Notes: generated by a model not told the origin, from the sequence alone. Numbered from the stretch's first letter, positions 34,096-43,259 are shown. The stretch is DNA of 64,000 nt from G963663365 sp963663365 (GCA_963663365.2 CAXXIH010000004.1:434001-498000), one strand, 5' to 3'. A program made the numbers and translations.

Positions 34096-34126
34096 ATATT
34101 TTACTTGACTAAGTCAAGTAAAATAT
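34096..34126. promoter_or_regulatory. 31-bp perfect palindrome, probable operator
   Basis: Arms of 15 bases (34096-34110 and 34112-34126) pair perfectly around a single central A; the core is ACTTGACTAAGTCAAGT and both ends are A/T only. It lies 21 bases before the ATG of the DUF1858 gene and 93 bases after fliN. A near-zero loop makes an RNA hairpin less natural than a dimer binding site, as for winged-helix regulators of MarR type. No regulator gene is next to it, so the factor is unknown. Confidence 0.6.
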
Positions 34127-34147
34127 TGATTTGGGAATACTATAAAA

Positions 34148-34654
34148 ATGAGTATGTTAGGTTTTATTGTTGGTGTTGTTGGGCTATTCGTTGGCCTTAT
34201 GGCCAATCGTCGTGCCAAAGCGGCCCGTACTGAATGCGACCGCGTTTTGCGAAGCGTCTCATCAATGCGTGTGGCATTGCTACAAGAGTTGGAGGATATT
34301 CGCGGAAGTATTCCCCACCGTGTTCACATCGAAATCAAGAAAGCAAATGGCGAGTTGCGTTTTACGCCGGATATGGTCATTGCCGAGGCCATTGCCATCG
34401 ACTCGCGGGTTCGAGATGTCATGGCTCAGTTTCATATCGGTGGGTGTTCGAGCTGCGCTGTTTCCGGAGAAGAGACTCTGGCCGAAGGAGCACGAAGCCA
34501 CGGCGTCGATCCTGAAGCACTTTTAGCCGCTCTTAATGCCATGCTTGAAGGCCGTCCCATTCAGATCCCCAAACCGGCCGCAACGCCGCAGCCCATCGGG
34601 ATTGGTGGTATCGGCAATGATCTGGCTCCCGCGCAACCGGCCGCAATTGCATAA
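34148..34654 (+). CDS. Membrane-anchored DUF1858-domain protein
   Basis: 168 residues. An N-terminal helix (MLGFIVGVVGLFVGLMA) anchors the protein; a coiled-coil stretch follows (AKAARTECDRVLRSVSSM). Residues 70-140 match DUF1858 (hybrid-cluster-protein-associated disulfide domain): RFTPDMVIAEAIAIDSRV, FHIGGCSSCAVSGEETL, EGARSHGVDPEALLAALN. The CSSC pair replaces the usual single C-x-x-C and may form a redox disulfide. The tail is Pro-Ala rich. Stand-alone DUF1858 proteins are small and soluble, so the membrane and coiled-coil addition is unusual. A perfect palindrome lies directly upstream and may control it, perhaps in response to redox conditions (inference). Confidence 0.75.
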   Translation: MSMLGFIVGVVGLFVGLMANRRAKAARTECDRVLRSVSSMRVALLQELEDIRGSIPHRVHIEIKKANGELRFTPDMVIAEAIAIDSRVRDVMAQFHIGGCSSCAVSGEETLAEGARSHGVDPEALLAALNAMLEGRPIQIPKPAATPQPIGIGGIGNDLAPAQPAAIA

Positions 34655-34683
34655 ACATAAGTTTGGTTTGCGGATATTTAGGT

Positions 34684-35823
34684 CTATAGACTTTCAATTC
34701 GAGGCAATAAAAATTCACGGTAGATTCGTTCGGCACGCCTGGTCCAGGTGTACTGCTCTAAGAAATGCGCCTTTGCTGCTGCCCCCAAACGCTCCCTTTT
34801 TTCCCCATCGTCTCGTAATTCAATGAGTGCTTTTTCCCAAAAGGCAACATCATCCGCTTCACACAATAATGCCGTTTCGCCGTTGGCGAAGATTTCCCGA
34901 AGAACAGGCAAATCGGAACACAAAATCGCCTTGCCATAAGACATATATTCGAACAATTTCATCGGGGACATCCACCGGCTGGTATCGCTCCCATCCTGTA
35001 CCATGACTTTGCTTTGGTAAGGAGCCAATAAAACATGCATTGAACGCCCATATTCGCCAACAGCCGCAGGGGGCACGAATCCATAGAATTTCAAATTCGA
35101 AATATCATCAGACTCGGCACGCCAGACTTTGAGATGTTCCTCCATGCCACCAATAAGATGGAAATCAGCCCACGGGCATCGCCGGGCCATTTCGATGATG
35201 ATTTCGATACCACGGCCGGGATAAAGGTGACCGATATAACCAACTTGGAGTCGTTCAGTATTCTTTGAGGGCGGAGCAATATCCTCCGGGGGCGGATCGG
35301 CGCCATCATGCGCCACCAGAATCATATCTTCCGGGATTCCGTACTTTTGCCTGTAGTAATCTTTTAATGCGGAAGAGATAACAACCAAACCCAGGAAATT
35401 CTTGTTATGGCATATCCCCACAAACATCTTTGTACAAACCGGGCCAAGATATTCGACCGGCACATGCATCTCTATGGCGGCGGGAATCCCAAACAAGGCC
35501 GCAAAATAAGCTCCAGGCAAAAACCGGGAATAAACAGCAAAGGGCCTTGCTTGACGCGATTTCCAGGCGGCCCAAAATCCATAAATATGTCCCCGTCCTT
35601 TCATGCGCAACCATGGAAGTTTACGGATTTCAAAATTTCTCTCGACGCCATAATACGCATACAGATCGTCAATCCCGGATTCGGCCTCAGGCATATCCGG
35701 AGCAAGCAATAATGTTTCAAGTCCCAAGTTTGAAAAGGCTTGACACATGCGCATAACATGAACGCTGTTGGCATGCCGCGAAGGCAAAATTGCGTTGGAT
35801 AAATAAACAAGCCTTGAATTCAT
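34684..35823 (-). CDS. Family 4 (group 1) glycosyltransferase
   Basis: 379 residues with the GT-B fold. N-terminal donor-independent half: RLVYLSNAILPSRHANSVHVMRM (in part), LGLETLLLAPD. The C-terminal half has LQVGYIGHLYPGRGIEIII, the phosphate-binding loop, FHLIGG, and WMSPMKLFEYMSYGKAILCS followed by LPVLREI, the E-x7-E-like region of retaining transferases. No membrane segments. Sugar donor is unknown. It ends beside, and converges on, the DUF1858 gene and lies 34 bases after the RNase HII-YraN gene on the same strand, so the two may be co-transcribed. Confidence 0.9.
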   Translation of the reverse strand: MNSRLVYLSNAILPSRHANSVHVMRMCQAFSNLGLETLLLAPDMPEAESGIDDLYAYYGVERNFEIRKLPWLRMKGRGHIYGFWAAWKSRQARPFAVYSRFLPGAYFAALFGIPAAIEMHVPVEYLGPVCTKMFVGICHNKNFLGLVVISSALKDYYRQKYGIPEDMILVAHDGADPPPEDIAPPSKNTERLQVGYIGHLYPGRGIEIIIEMARRCPWADFHLIGGMEEHLKVWRAESDDISNLKFYGFVPPAAVGEYGRSMHVLLAPYQSKVMVQDGSDTSRWMSPMKLFEYMSYGKAILCSDLPVLREIFANGETALLCEADDVAFWEKALIELRDDGEKRERLGAAAKAHFLEQYTWTRRAERIYREFLLPRIESL

Positions 35824-35857
35824 TTATGAAAGTAAACCGTGTTGCAAGCCGACAGAA

Positions 35858-37048
35858 TCACATCCCCGGACGAAACGCGTCTTCGAAAAATTCGATATGG
35901 GGATCGCCGGACTCATCGGCGGTGATGGAGATTACATCGAAACGGATATTCCACCCCTCGATTAACGAACGATCTTCCAGATATTTCTCCGCAGTGCGAA
36001 ACAACGCTTTCTTTTTCTTTTCGTCAATCGTCTCCCACGGCAACCCATGTTGAGAATCCCGCCGGAACCGCACTTCAACAAACGAAATCGTATCGGCCTG
36101 ATTAGCAATGATATCGATCTCGCCTTGATACGCTTTGTAGTTTTGCTCCCAGATTATAAAGCCCCTTTTTTCAAGATAGCGGGCTGCAAGATCTTCCGCC
36201 TTTTGGCCGACTTCTATTGTTGACGTTTTAATTTCCAGCGATTGAGCCCGGGCCTCCGTAAGCATCCGCTCAATCCGGCCATGCAAAACCGTATATTCAT
36301 CTTCCGAAAGTTTGCGGCGTGTCGAAGTTACATCTTCCAACAAAGTCAACACGCTTTTAACAGTCGAGCGGCGCTTTAGCCGTTTATAGAGCGCCTTAAA
36401 CTCCTTTGATGGAGTAGGAGCGAGAATATGCTCAGAGACGCCTTTAAAGCTTGTCCGGTGAATACGGCACGCTCCAAAAACACGTAACGCCGCCTTGTGA
36501 TACGCGGTCGGATACCCTTTGTGCAAATCAAAACCGTATTGCGGGTATTGGTCGTTATAAGATTCCATGATCCGGTCACGGATCACCTTTGCGATTATTG
36601 AGGCGGCGGCGATGCTCACCGAACTTGAATCTCCTTTAACAATTGCCTCGCCATCCTGGATTATCGGTGGCATTCGGTTGCCGTCGACCAGTACATAGCC
36701 CGGCGAAGGTTCAAGCCGTTCGACCGCACGTTTCATGGCCAGCATCGTTGCTTGCAGGATATTGACATTATCGATCTCATCCGCTGAAGCGGAACCAACG
36801 CTGTAGCCAACAGCGTGTTTCATCAGAAGTTGATAAAGATGCGTTCTTGCGTTTGGAGTCAGTTTTTTGGAATCGTGCAAACCGCCTTCGAGATTAGGCT
36901 CAAGATCGTCGGGCAACAGCACCGCAGCCGCAACAACCGGCCCGGAGAGCGGCCCCCGTCCGGCTTCGTCAACACCCGCTATGGCTTGATAGCCAAGCGC
37001 GCGCAACTCATTTTCACGGATTGCTGTTGGACGAGGAGATGGAGTCAT
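35858..37048 (-). CDS. rnhB: Fusion of ribonuclease HII (N-terminal) and YraN/UPF0102 nuclease-like domain (C-terminal)
   Basis: 396 residues in one open frame. Residues 20-210 are RNase HII, which removes RNA from RNA-DNA hybrids: GVDEAGRGPLSGPVVAAAV (Asp 27, Glu 28), VDGNR (Asp 122) and IAKVIRDRIM (Asp 158) complete the DEDD active site, and HKGYPT and HRTSFKGV are present. Residues 210-275 are a charged linker. Residues 277-390 are YraN: GQKAEDLAARYLEKRGF, YQGEIDIIANQADTISFVEV, FDVIS, a PD-(D/E)xK-like core. rnhB and yraN are adjacent in many genomes but normally separate proteins. No frameshift artefact is suggested because the linker keeps normal codon character. Confidence 0.94.
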   Translation of the reverse strand: MTPSPRPTAIRENELRALGYQAIAGVDEAGRGPLSGPVVAAAVLLPDDLEPNLEGGLHDSKKLTPNARTHLYQLLMKHAVGYSVGSASADEIDNVNILQATMLAMKRAVERLEPSPGYVLVDGNRMPPIIQDGEAIVKGDSSSVSIAAASIIAKVIRDRIMESYNDQYPQYGFDLHKGYPTAYHKAALRVFGACRIHRTSFKGVSEHILAPTPSKEFKALYKRLKRRSTVKSVLTLLEDVTSTRRKLSEDEYTVLHGRIERMLTEARAQSLEIKTSTIEVGQKAEDLAARYLEKRGFIIWEQNYKAYQGEIDIIANQADTISFVEVRFRRDSQHGLPWETIDEKKKKALFRTAEKYLEDRSLIEGWNIRFDVISITADESGDPHIEFFEDAFRPGM

Positions 37049-37110
37049 AGCCCGTTTAGATTACACCCCCCCGGCAATCGGTAAACTCGGAGACAAATAG
37101 GCGTGATTGC

Positions 37111-38892
37111 TCATTCCGGCTCTTTGTAAGGCGTAAGCGATTCGAGAACCCCCAAAAGAATCGACTTGTCATAGGCGGCGCTGATTTGCTCGCGGTCGAT
37201 TGTTCCCACAAAGCAGCCGTCTCGATCCACAACCGGCAAAACAGAAAGGTGCGACCGATTCAGACGCCGCATAGCCTGGTTTAAATTTTCATTATTGCGG
37301 CATGGCCTCACCGTCACCCGCATTACATCCCGTGTTATTAAAACCATGCCCAGTTCCGGATCTGTAAGGATCGAAGCCAGATCATCTCCAACCACGGTTC
37401 CCACCAAACGGCTTTCATGATCGATGACAGGAACGATTATTTGGGTGGTTTCACTCAGGATTTTCCGCAATTCCGCCAAAGGCGTTTCCTGGTGCGCCGT
37501 AACCACCCCGGTCTGAAGAATTTTGCCGACGGAAATCGAGCGAAGATGAACGCTTTCACGCCCTCCATGCAATTCAATCCCCCTTTGGGCCAGCATGTAT
37601 GTATCGAGCGAATGGGGATTGAGAATTCGTGCCAGCCAAGTGGCAATCACGCTGGCAAACATGATCGGCAAAATAACCTGGTAAGAGTCTGTAATCTCAA
37701 AAAGCAAAAAAATGCCGGTCAACGGAGCATGGTTTACGGCAGCCAGCATGGCCCCGGTCCCAACCAAAGCGTACTGAGCCATATCCGCCCCCGGCACCAG
37801 GCCGGGCATAAAAGTCTGAAAAGCCAGTCCCACAGCGGCTCCCATAGCCGCACCGGCATAAAGACACGGGCCAAACATCCCGCCTGCAAATCCGCACCCC
37901 AAGGACCACCCGGCGATAAGTGCCTTTAGGAGCGAAAGACAAAGCAATGCAAACGCGGTCCGCTCAATGGTCCCACTCAGCACTCCCGTAGTCACTTCGG
38001 CGCCTGTGCCGATAAGCCCCGGTTCCATAAACCCGACTGCTGCCAAACCGGCGGCGCCGATGAACAATTTCCCCGGCCACCCCACCGGAATCCGTTCAGC
38101 CAGGCCACGCACTGCATGGAATCCACGTATAAAGAGAACTGCCCCCAAACCAATGGCCAAGCCGAGGAACGCAAAACTGAACAGCCCGGTTACCGATTCA
38201 ATGGCAAATTGTTCGAATGACACCAAAGAGGGATCTGTCCCGGCAAAACCCCGGGAAACAGCCACTCCAATGCCTGAGGCAACAACAACCAATATGACGC
38301 CACTCAGATCGAAGGCGCCAAGAAGAACGATTTCAAGCGCAAAGAAAACTCCGGCCAAGGGCGCATTGAACAGTGAGGCAACCCCCGCCGCAGTACCACA
38401 GGCGACAAAAGTTTTGGTCTGATCGGCAGAAGCCCGTAACGCCCGTCCGGTCGCTGAACCGACCGCCCCTCCCAAGGCTGCCGCGGGGCCTTCCAATCCA
38501 ACGGAAGCGCCTCCACCAATACTTAATAACGTGGCTGTAAAACGACCGGGAATCGTGGCTTTGGAAATGGCGCCGCCTTTGAGATTGATATTGACAAGGT
38601 AATCAGGAAATGTGTATCCCGCGATGCCTTTACGCATCCAACGATAGAGGACACACAACACTGCTACTGAAACAAAAGGAAAGACAATCCACGCCAACAT
38701 CTCGCCATGAAGTTCGGCTCGCCACTCCTCGATCTCGCTGACACTCCAGCGTAGTCCTACACCTAAAGCGCCTGCCCCCAGACCGACCATGGCAGCCACG
38801 AGGATTTCCATGGTGGTTTCTGTCAGCTCCAGATAGCGGTATGCAGCCTCCTCGATTCTCAACAAAAAATGGCGAAGTGATATGTTTGGCAT
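37111..38892 (-). CDS. ClC-type chloride channel/antiporter with C-terminal CBS pair
   Basis: 593 residues from ATG 38892. About 16-18 helices. Filter motifs: GGGASVGLEGPAAALGGAVG (residue Glu in GLEGP corresponds to the gating Glu of GREGP) and GCGFAGGMFGPCLYAGAAMG. Two CBS domains (about 440-590) include VGTVVGDDLASIL and LSVLPVVDRDGCFVGTID and probably bind adenine nucleotides. The gate Glu suggests channel or Cl-/H+ exchange; the GSGIP motif is not evident. A longer start at 38988 would overlap the divergent TIM-barrel frame. Possible roles are acid resistance or anion balance. The divergent space 38893-39051 must carry both promoters. Confidence 0.93.
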   Translation of the reverse strand: MPNISLRHFLLRIEEAAYRYLELTETTMEILVAAMVGLGAGALGVGLRWSVSEIEEWRAELHGEMLAWIVFPFVSVAVLCVLYRWMRKGIAGYTFPDYLVNINLKGGAISKATIPGRFTATLLSIGGGASVGLEGPAAALGGAVGSATGRALRASADQTKTFVACGTAAGVASLFNAPLAGVFFALEIVLLGAFDLSGVILVVVASGIGVAVSRGFAGTDPSLVSFEQFAIESVTGLFSFAFLGLAIGLGAVLFIRGFHAVRGLAERIPVGWPGKLFIGAAGLAAVGFMEPGLIGTGAEVTTGVLSGTIERTAFALLCLSLLKALIAGWSLGCGFAGGMFGPCLYAGAAMGAAVGLAFQTFMPGLVPGADMAQYALVGTGAMLAAVNHAPLTGIFLLFEITDSYQVILPIMFASVIATWLARILNPHSLDTYMLAQRGIELHGGRESVHLRSISVGKILQTGVVTAHQETPLAELRKILSETTQIIVPVIDHESRLVGTVVGDDLASILTDPELGMVLITRDVMRVTVRPCRNNENLNQAMRRLNRSHLSVLPVVDRDGCFVGTIDREQISAAYDKSILLGVLESLTPYKEPE

Positions 38893-39051
38893 AAGCTCAA
38901 GTTGTGGCCATAACCGTAGATCCGTCAAGAGGTGGTTGGTTTCGCTGCTTGTCCTCAGCCACGCTGTCAACAGGATAATGCAATTCAATTTGCCGGATTT
39001 CGGAACCTGGCTTCTACTGCAGAGAACTTCTTCTTACACTCCCTCATCATC

Positions 39052-39876
39052 ATGTACGTGTCAATCTCATCATTTATCTGGCTGTCTCAACGCTTCCGCG
39101 AAGGGCTTCCGCTCGTCACGGAATACGGGTTCGATGCTGTTGAGATTTTTGCCACGGCCAAACATTTTAATGTGAAGGATCCGGCAACAGTCGAGGATGC
39201 GGGCCGCGCCTTGAGGGATCTGGGATTGACACGAGTAAGTATGCACGCTCCCAAGATCGGTGTGGATTTATCATCTCCTTATGATGAAGAACGCCGTGAA
39301 GCAATCGAACTCATCCAATGCACAATCGACGTGGCGACTTTGCTCTCCGCCGGCACCGTCACTGTTCACCCCAGCAGTATCGAAGGTGAGGAAAGTGACC
39401 GGGAACGGCGTTGGCCGGCATTCCGTGCCAGCATCAAAGAACTCGCCAATTATGCGGGTGAGAGGGATATATCGCTGGCAATCGAAAATCACCCATTTCC
39501 GCTGTTTGGCAGTGATCCATTGGAAATGGCCGAACAGATCGGACGTTTTGATTTTGCCAATGTGGGGCTCTGCCTCGATCTGGGTCATGCATTTGCAGGC
39601 AAAATCCTGCCGGATGTAATCGAAGCGGTCGCCCCCGTATTGCTATGTGTGCAGGCCAGTGATAATCGTGGGCATACGGATGAACATCTAATGCTGGGGC
39701 GTGGACTGTTGCCATGGACAGAGGTGCTTGCCCGCCTGCAAGCAATCAATTACCGGGGTCCACTGGTTACTGAAGTCCGCGATGGCCGTCCCGTCCGTCA
39801 AATACTCGAAGAACTTGTCGATTTCTCCATTCAACGGGGTTTGAATGGGGTTGGACAACTGCCCTCCCTCACGTAA
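39052..39876 (+). CDS. Sugar phosphate isomerase/epimerase-like TIM barrel (AP endonuclease family 2)
   Basis: From ATG 39052, 274 residues of the xylose-isomerase-like TIM barrel superfamily. Seen: EYGFDAVEIFATAKHFN, RVSMHAPKIGVDLSS, GTVTVHPSSIEGE, ISLAIENHPFPLFGSDP (metal Glu), VGLCLDLGHAFAG (metal Asp/His), HLMLGRGLLPW and GPLVTEVRDGRP. These are the metal-binding positions of the family; enzymes include epimerases, dehydratases and inosose isomerases. The start has no clear ribosome site and upstream in-frame codons (to 38932) would overlap the ClC leader. It could act with the Gfo/Idh oxidoreductases in sugar or inositol metabolism, an inference from common co-occurrence. Confidence 0.85.
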   Translation: MYVSISSFIWLSQRFREGLPLVTEYGFDAVEIFATAKHFNVKDPATVEDAGRALRDLGLTRVSMHAPKIGVDLSSPYDEERREAIELIQCTIDVATLLSAGTVTVHPSSIEGEESDRERRWPAFRASIKELANYAGERDISLAIENHPFPLFGSDPLEMAEQIGRFDFANVGLCLDLGHAFAGKILPDVIEAVAPVLLCVQASDNRGHTDEHLMLGRGLLPWTEVLARLQAINYRGPLVTEVRDGRPVRQILEELVDFSIQRGLNGVGQLPSLT

Positions 39877-39986
39877 TGTAGTCTTTCCTAATCTGGGAAA
39901 CCGGATATCAAAAATCGGATTTTCAAAGAATCCAGCCGATTGATGGAAATTCGTTTTAAATGTGTTTCTCTGCGAGGTACGTTGAA

Positions 39987-41183
39987 ATGAATCGTGAAAA
40001 ACAGCATTTGTTTGCAGCTACTTTTTTAACGAACTGCATAAAAGGATTTTTAATTCTTTTCGCTCTGGCTGTTATTGCGCAATGTCCTGCTGCTTCGGCC
40101 GCGGATGGGGATTTCATTCCTCTATTTAATGGCAAAGACTTAAATGGCTGGCTGCCAATTGGCAATCCGGATGCCTTTACGGTCAAAGACGAAAGCATCT
40201 GCAGCACCGGAGCCGGGCCATATCCGGTTTGGCTTAGAACCGTACGCGAATACGAGAACTTTGAATTTCGTTTTGAATACAAGACTGAAGGCTGGTCGGA
40301 AAACGGCGTCTTGTTTCATGCGCCGCTTTATGGCCCTCCCTCTAAAATTGGCTTCAAAATCCACTTGCGTCATGACAATGCCGATGAAGGACTGCGTACA
40401 ACCGGCGCAATCTACGACGTCGCCGCTCCATTGCAGCGTGCAAACAAACCGGGCGATGAATGGAACAAAATGGAAGTTCTATGCGATTGGCCCACGTTAC
40501 GTATAAAAATGAACGGTGTTGTTATTCACGATATCGACCAGAGCGAACATCCCGAACTCCGTTACCGTCTTCGCCGGGGATATTTGGGTATCCAAGGTCT
40601 CGGCTGCAAAGCGTACTATCGAAATATTGAAATCCGGGAACTTCCCGATAAAGAAAAATGGAACAACCTTTTTGAAGGGGGCATGGACCGCCTTACAACA
40701 CGCGAAGAATGCGAATGGTCGATCCGAAATGGTATCCTCACCGGAACCGGTTTTAATGGATATGCCGTAACCAAAGATATCTTCGAGAAACCTACCGAAT
40801 TGCAGGTGTGGGTTAAAACCATGCCTAACGGTAACGGCGGTGTTTTCTGTTATTGGCATGATGAGAGTTCGGCAGACAAAGTTGATTCTTCGCAACGTGG
40901 ATTTGAAGTGCAATGCTATAACTGCCCGGATTCAACAATGCCAACCGGCAGCATCTATGGAATTTCGGGGGCTTCCCACGTGGTCACCCACGATGAGGAA
41001 TGGTTCTTTATGCAGGTTTTCACAGATGGTCCGTGGGCAATGGTGCGGGTCAACGGAGAAAAGGTGGCGGAAACGGATTCCTTAAAGCCTCCGCACAAAG
41101 GCCGAATCACATTTCAGCAGCATACGCATCCGGGATTTGTGCAATATCGGGATGCGCGGGCCCGCACGATTTCGGCTCAGTGA
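39987..41183 (+). CDS. Secreted DUF1080 (3-keto-disaccharide hydrolase-like) protein with two domains
   Basis: Start at ATG 39987 with GAGG 9-12 bases upstream. The 398-residue protein has a signal peptide (FLILFALAVIAQCPAASA) followed by two jelly-roll domains of the DUF1080 type. The first shows FIPLFNGKDLNGWLPIG, ENFEFRFEYKTEGWSENGVLF, WNKMEVLCDWPTLRIKMNG and YLGIQGLG; the second repeats the plan with WNNLFEGGMDRL, ITFQQHTHPGFVQYRDAR. Family members hydrolyse 3-keto-glycosides produced by dehydrogenases, or bind sugars. The second copy lacks the tidy N-terminal NGKDL motif and may be non-catalytic. Confidence 0.85.
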   Translation: MNREKQHLFAATFLTNCIKGFLILFALAVIAQCPAASAADGDFIPLFNGKDLNGWLPIGNPDAFTVKDESICSTGAGPYPVWLRTVREYENFEFRFEYKTEGWSENGVLFHAPLYGPPSKIGFKIHLRHDNADEGLRTTGAIYDVAAPLQRANKPGDEWNKMEVLCDWPTLRIKMNGVVIHDIDQSEHPELRYRLRRGYLGIQGLGCKAYYRNIEIRELPDKEKWNNLFEGGMDRLTTREECEWSIRNGILTGTGFNGYAVTKDIFEKPTELQVWVKTMPNGNGGVFCYWHDESSADKVDSSQRGFEVQCYNCPDSTMPTGSIYGISGASHVVTHDEEWFFMQVFTDGPWAMVRVNGEKVAETDSLKPPHKGRITFQQHTHPGFVQYRDARARTISAQ

Positions 41184-41315
41184 GTCAGACAGTATTTTAT
41201 GCCGGACGACTCTGCTAAGAACCGGCTAATCCCGCGTTATTCCTTAAAACTGCACTCGGGAGAGCTGCGAATGCGCCGGTTTGGAATTCTTTCGGGCACG
41301 TTTATCCTATGACTT

Positions 41316-42521
41316 ATGTCTATTGAACAAGAACGTTGGCGTCTGTTGATGAAGCGCGCTTTGGAGTTGGCCGCGCGGGGCCGCTATTCCACAGCACCCA
41401 ATCCACGGGTCGGGTGTGTGATCGCACAACTCGATGATTGCAGCAATCCTCAAAATGTCGGTGAAGGATTCCACCAGCGGGCCGGTGAGCCCCATGCTGA
41501 AGTGTTGGCATTGCGCCAGGCGGGAGATGCGGCGCGAGGCGCAACCGCGATAGTCACACTTGAGCCATGTGCCCATCATGGCAGAACCCCGCCATGTGCC
41601 GACGCCCTGATCAAGGCGGGAATACGCACCGTCGTTGTCGCAACCAAAGATCCTTTTCCTGAAGTTTCCGGCAAAGGGCTTGCGCGGCTTGCCGAAGCTG
41701 GAGTCCATACTGAAGTGGGGCTGATGGAGGCGGAATCACGCTGGCTGAACCGTGGATTCCTCTCCCGTCAATTACGCGGACGGCCTTGGATAATTCTGAA
41801 GGTCGCCGTCAGCCTGGATGGCCGGATATGTACCCGAACGGGTGATTCCCAATGGATTTCCGGCCCGGTATCACGTGGGGTTGTTCACCGGTTACGAGCA
41901 GAAGCCGATGCAGTCGTGGTCGGTGCTGGAACCTTTAGAGCGGACAACCCGCAATTGACACCCCGCAATGCTTGCCTGGAAATCGAAGCCACACCAACGG
42001 TGCGAATTGTAATCGCCGGAACTGCACCGCTGCCGAAGCAGCCGAAGTTGATTGACACGAATGAGCCCGCGTTAGTCATTGCCCCTGAGGGTGTCCCCGC
42101 CGTGATTTGGCCCGGTATTGAGACCGTTTATGTTCAAACGGAGATGGAATCCGATCAAAACAAGGGCGTGAATCTTGAATCCGCGCTACAAGTCCTTGCC
42201 AAGCGTGATATCGGGTTGGCGCTTGTAGAAGGAGGCGCGGGGCTGGCGACTTCATTGCTCGAAAAAGGTTTGGTTGACGAACTGGTTGTCTTTTCCGCTC
42301 CCGTGTTGATCGGCGGCGCCGATGCTCCCAGTTTTTGGGAGGGAAGCGGGATTGCAAGAATGGCTGATGCCTTGCGTCCGCAGGTGATCGACCGGCGCAT
42401 CTACGGGGATGACACCATGATCCATGCCGTCCTCAAAAGCCCATCCGAGCTGGGCGTAACCGGATTCGACCGATGGCCTGAGGGATTGATCGGCTTGCCG
42501 GACCCGCCGGAAATGCCTTAA
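41316..42521 (+). CDS. ribD: Bifunctional diaminohydroxyphosphoribosylaminopyrimidine deaminase / 5-amino-6-(5-phosphoribosylamino)uracil reductase
   Basis: RibD carries out steps two and three of riboflavin synthesis. The N-terminal deaminase (1-150) has the zinc motifs PHAEVLAL and LEPCAHHGRTPPCADAL. The reductase domain (150-390) has WIILKVAVSLDGRICT, SQWISGP, ADAVVVGAGTFRADNPQLT and LALVEGGAGLATSLLEKGL. Length 401 is slightly above the usual 360-370. Followed by ribE after 63 bases and ribBA after a further 37, forming a riboflavin operon. No RFN (FMN) riboswitch can be recognised in the 132 bases upstream. Confidence 0.96.
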   Translation: MSIEQERWRLLMKRALELAARGRYSTAPNPRVGCVIAQLDDCSNPQNVGEGFHQRAGEPHAEVLALRQAGDAARGATAIVTLEPCAHHGRTPPCADALIKAGIRTVVVATKDPFPEVSGKGLARLAEAGVHTEVGLMEAESRWLNRGFLSRQLRGRPWIILKVAVSLDGRICTRTGDSQWISGPVSRGVVHRLRAEADAVVVGAGTFRADNPQLTPRNACLEIEATPTVRIVIAGTAPLPKQPKLIDTNEPALVIAPEGVPAVIWPGIETVYVQTEMESDQNKGVNLESALQVLAKRDIGLALVEGGAGLATSLLEKGLVDELVVFSAPVLIGGADAPSFWEGSGIARMADALRPQVIDRRIYGDDTMIHAVLKSPSELGVTGFDRWPEGLIGLPDPPEMP

Positions 42522-42584
42522 ACGTAGACTCGAAGCTCAGTCCTTATACTTCATCCATAGCCCAGTCGCGCTTATACTTTTGAT

Positions 42585-43259
42585 ATGTTTACCGGGCTGA
42601 TCCGTTCTTTAGGCACTTTGGCAGAGCGCACGTCTCGCGGACGTGAGGCACGACTCACAGTTCGTTGTCCTGAAATCGTCCCGCATATAGAGATCGGCTC
42701 CAGTGTCTGTACAAATGGTGTATGCCTGACAGCAACTCACATTTCTAATTCCGGATTCAGCGCAGATGTCTCTATCGAGACACTTTCCCGTTCCACATTG
42801 GGGGATTTGCGCATCGGTGCGGATTTGAATTTGGAGCCTTCTCTTCGGGTGGGTGATGAAGTCGGCGGCCATTTTGTATTTGGTCATGTGGATGCCGTCG
42901 GTACAATTCATGCACTTGAACGCGCAGGAGAAGGTTGGGATTTGAGTATTGAGTTTCCAAAAGCACTGAAACCTTTAATTGCCGAGAAGGGTTCAATTGC
43001 AATTGATGGAATTAGCCTTACCGTGGCTCGTTTGCATAGTGAGACTTTTACGGTTGCGGTTGTTCCGTTTACCTTTGAAAACACACGTCTACGTTCTTGC
43101 CGGGCCGGTGATGCCGTTAATCTTGAAGCGGATATGCTGGCCCGTTACGTGCAAAGCGTGCTCAGAATAAAAACCAAGCCGGAAACAGAAACAAATTCTT
43201 CAATGCTATCCGAAACTTATCTGCTCGAGCACGGTTTTGGTTCGGGCTTTGATTCCTAA
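42585..43259 (+). CDS. ribE: Riboflavin synthase, alpha chain
   Basis: Riboflavin synthase dismutates two lumazine molecules to riboflavin. Starts MFTGLIRSLGTL, the family N-terminus. The two homologous lumazine-binding halves are seen: first SVCTNGVCLTATH with VSIETLSRSTLG and NLEPSLRVGDEVGGHFVFGHVD; second SIAIDGISLTVAR with VVPFTFENTRL and VNLEADMLARYV. The 224 residues match family length with a short C-terminal tail. Middle gene of the ribD-ribE-ribBA cluster. Confidence 0.96.
   Translation: MFTGLIRSLGTLAERTSRGREARLTVRCPEIVPHIEIGSSVCTNGVCLTATHISNSGFSADVSIETLSRSTLGDLRIGADLNLEPSLRVGDEVGGHFVFGHVDAVGTIHALERAGEGWDLSIEFPKALKPLIAEKGSIAIDGISLTVARLHSETFTVAVVPFTFENTRLRSCRAGDAVNLEADMLARYVQSVLRIKTKPETETNSSMLSETYLLEHGFGSGFDS

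Noticed and set aside
37417..37929. 170-codon plus-strand frame opposite the ClC gene
   Set aside because: Composition is non-protein-like and the ClC frame is conserved through this interval.
41184..41315. FMN (RFN) riboswitch before ribD
   Set aside because: The 132-base gap lacks the conserved RFN blocks and is too short for the full aptamer plus expression platform.
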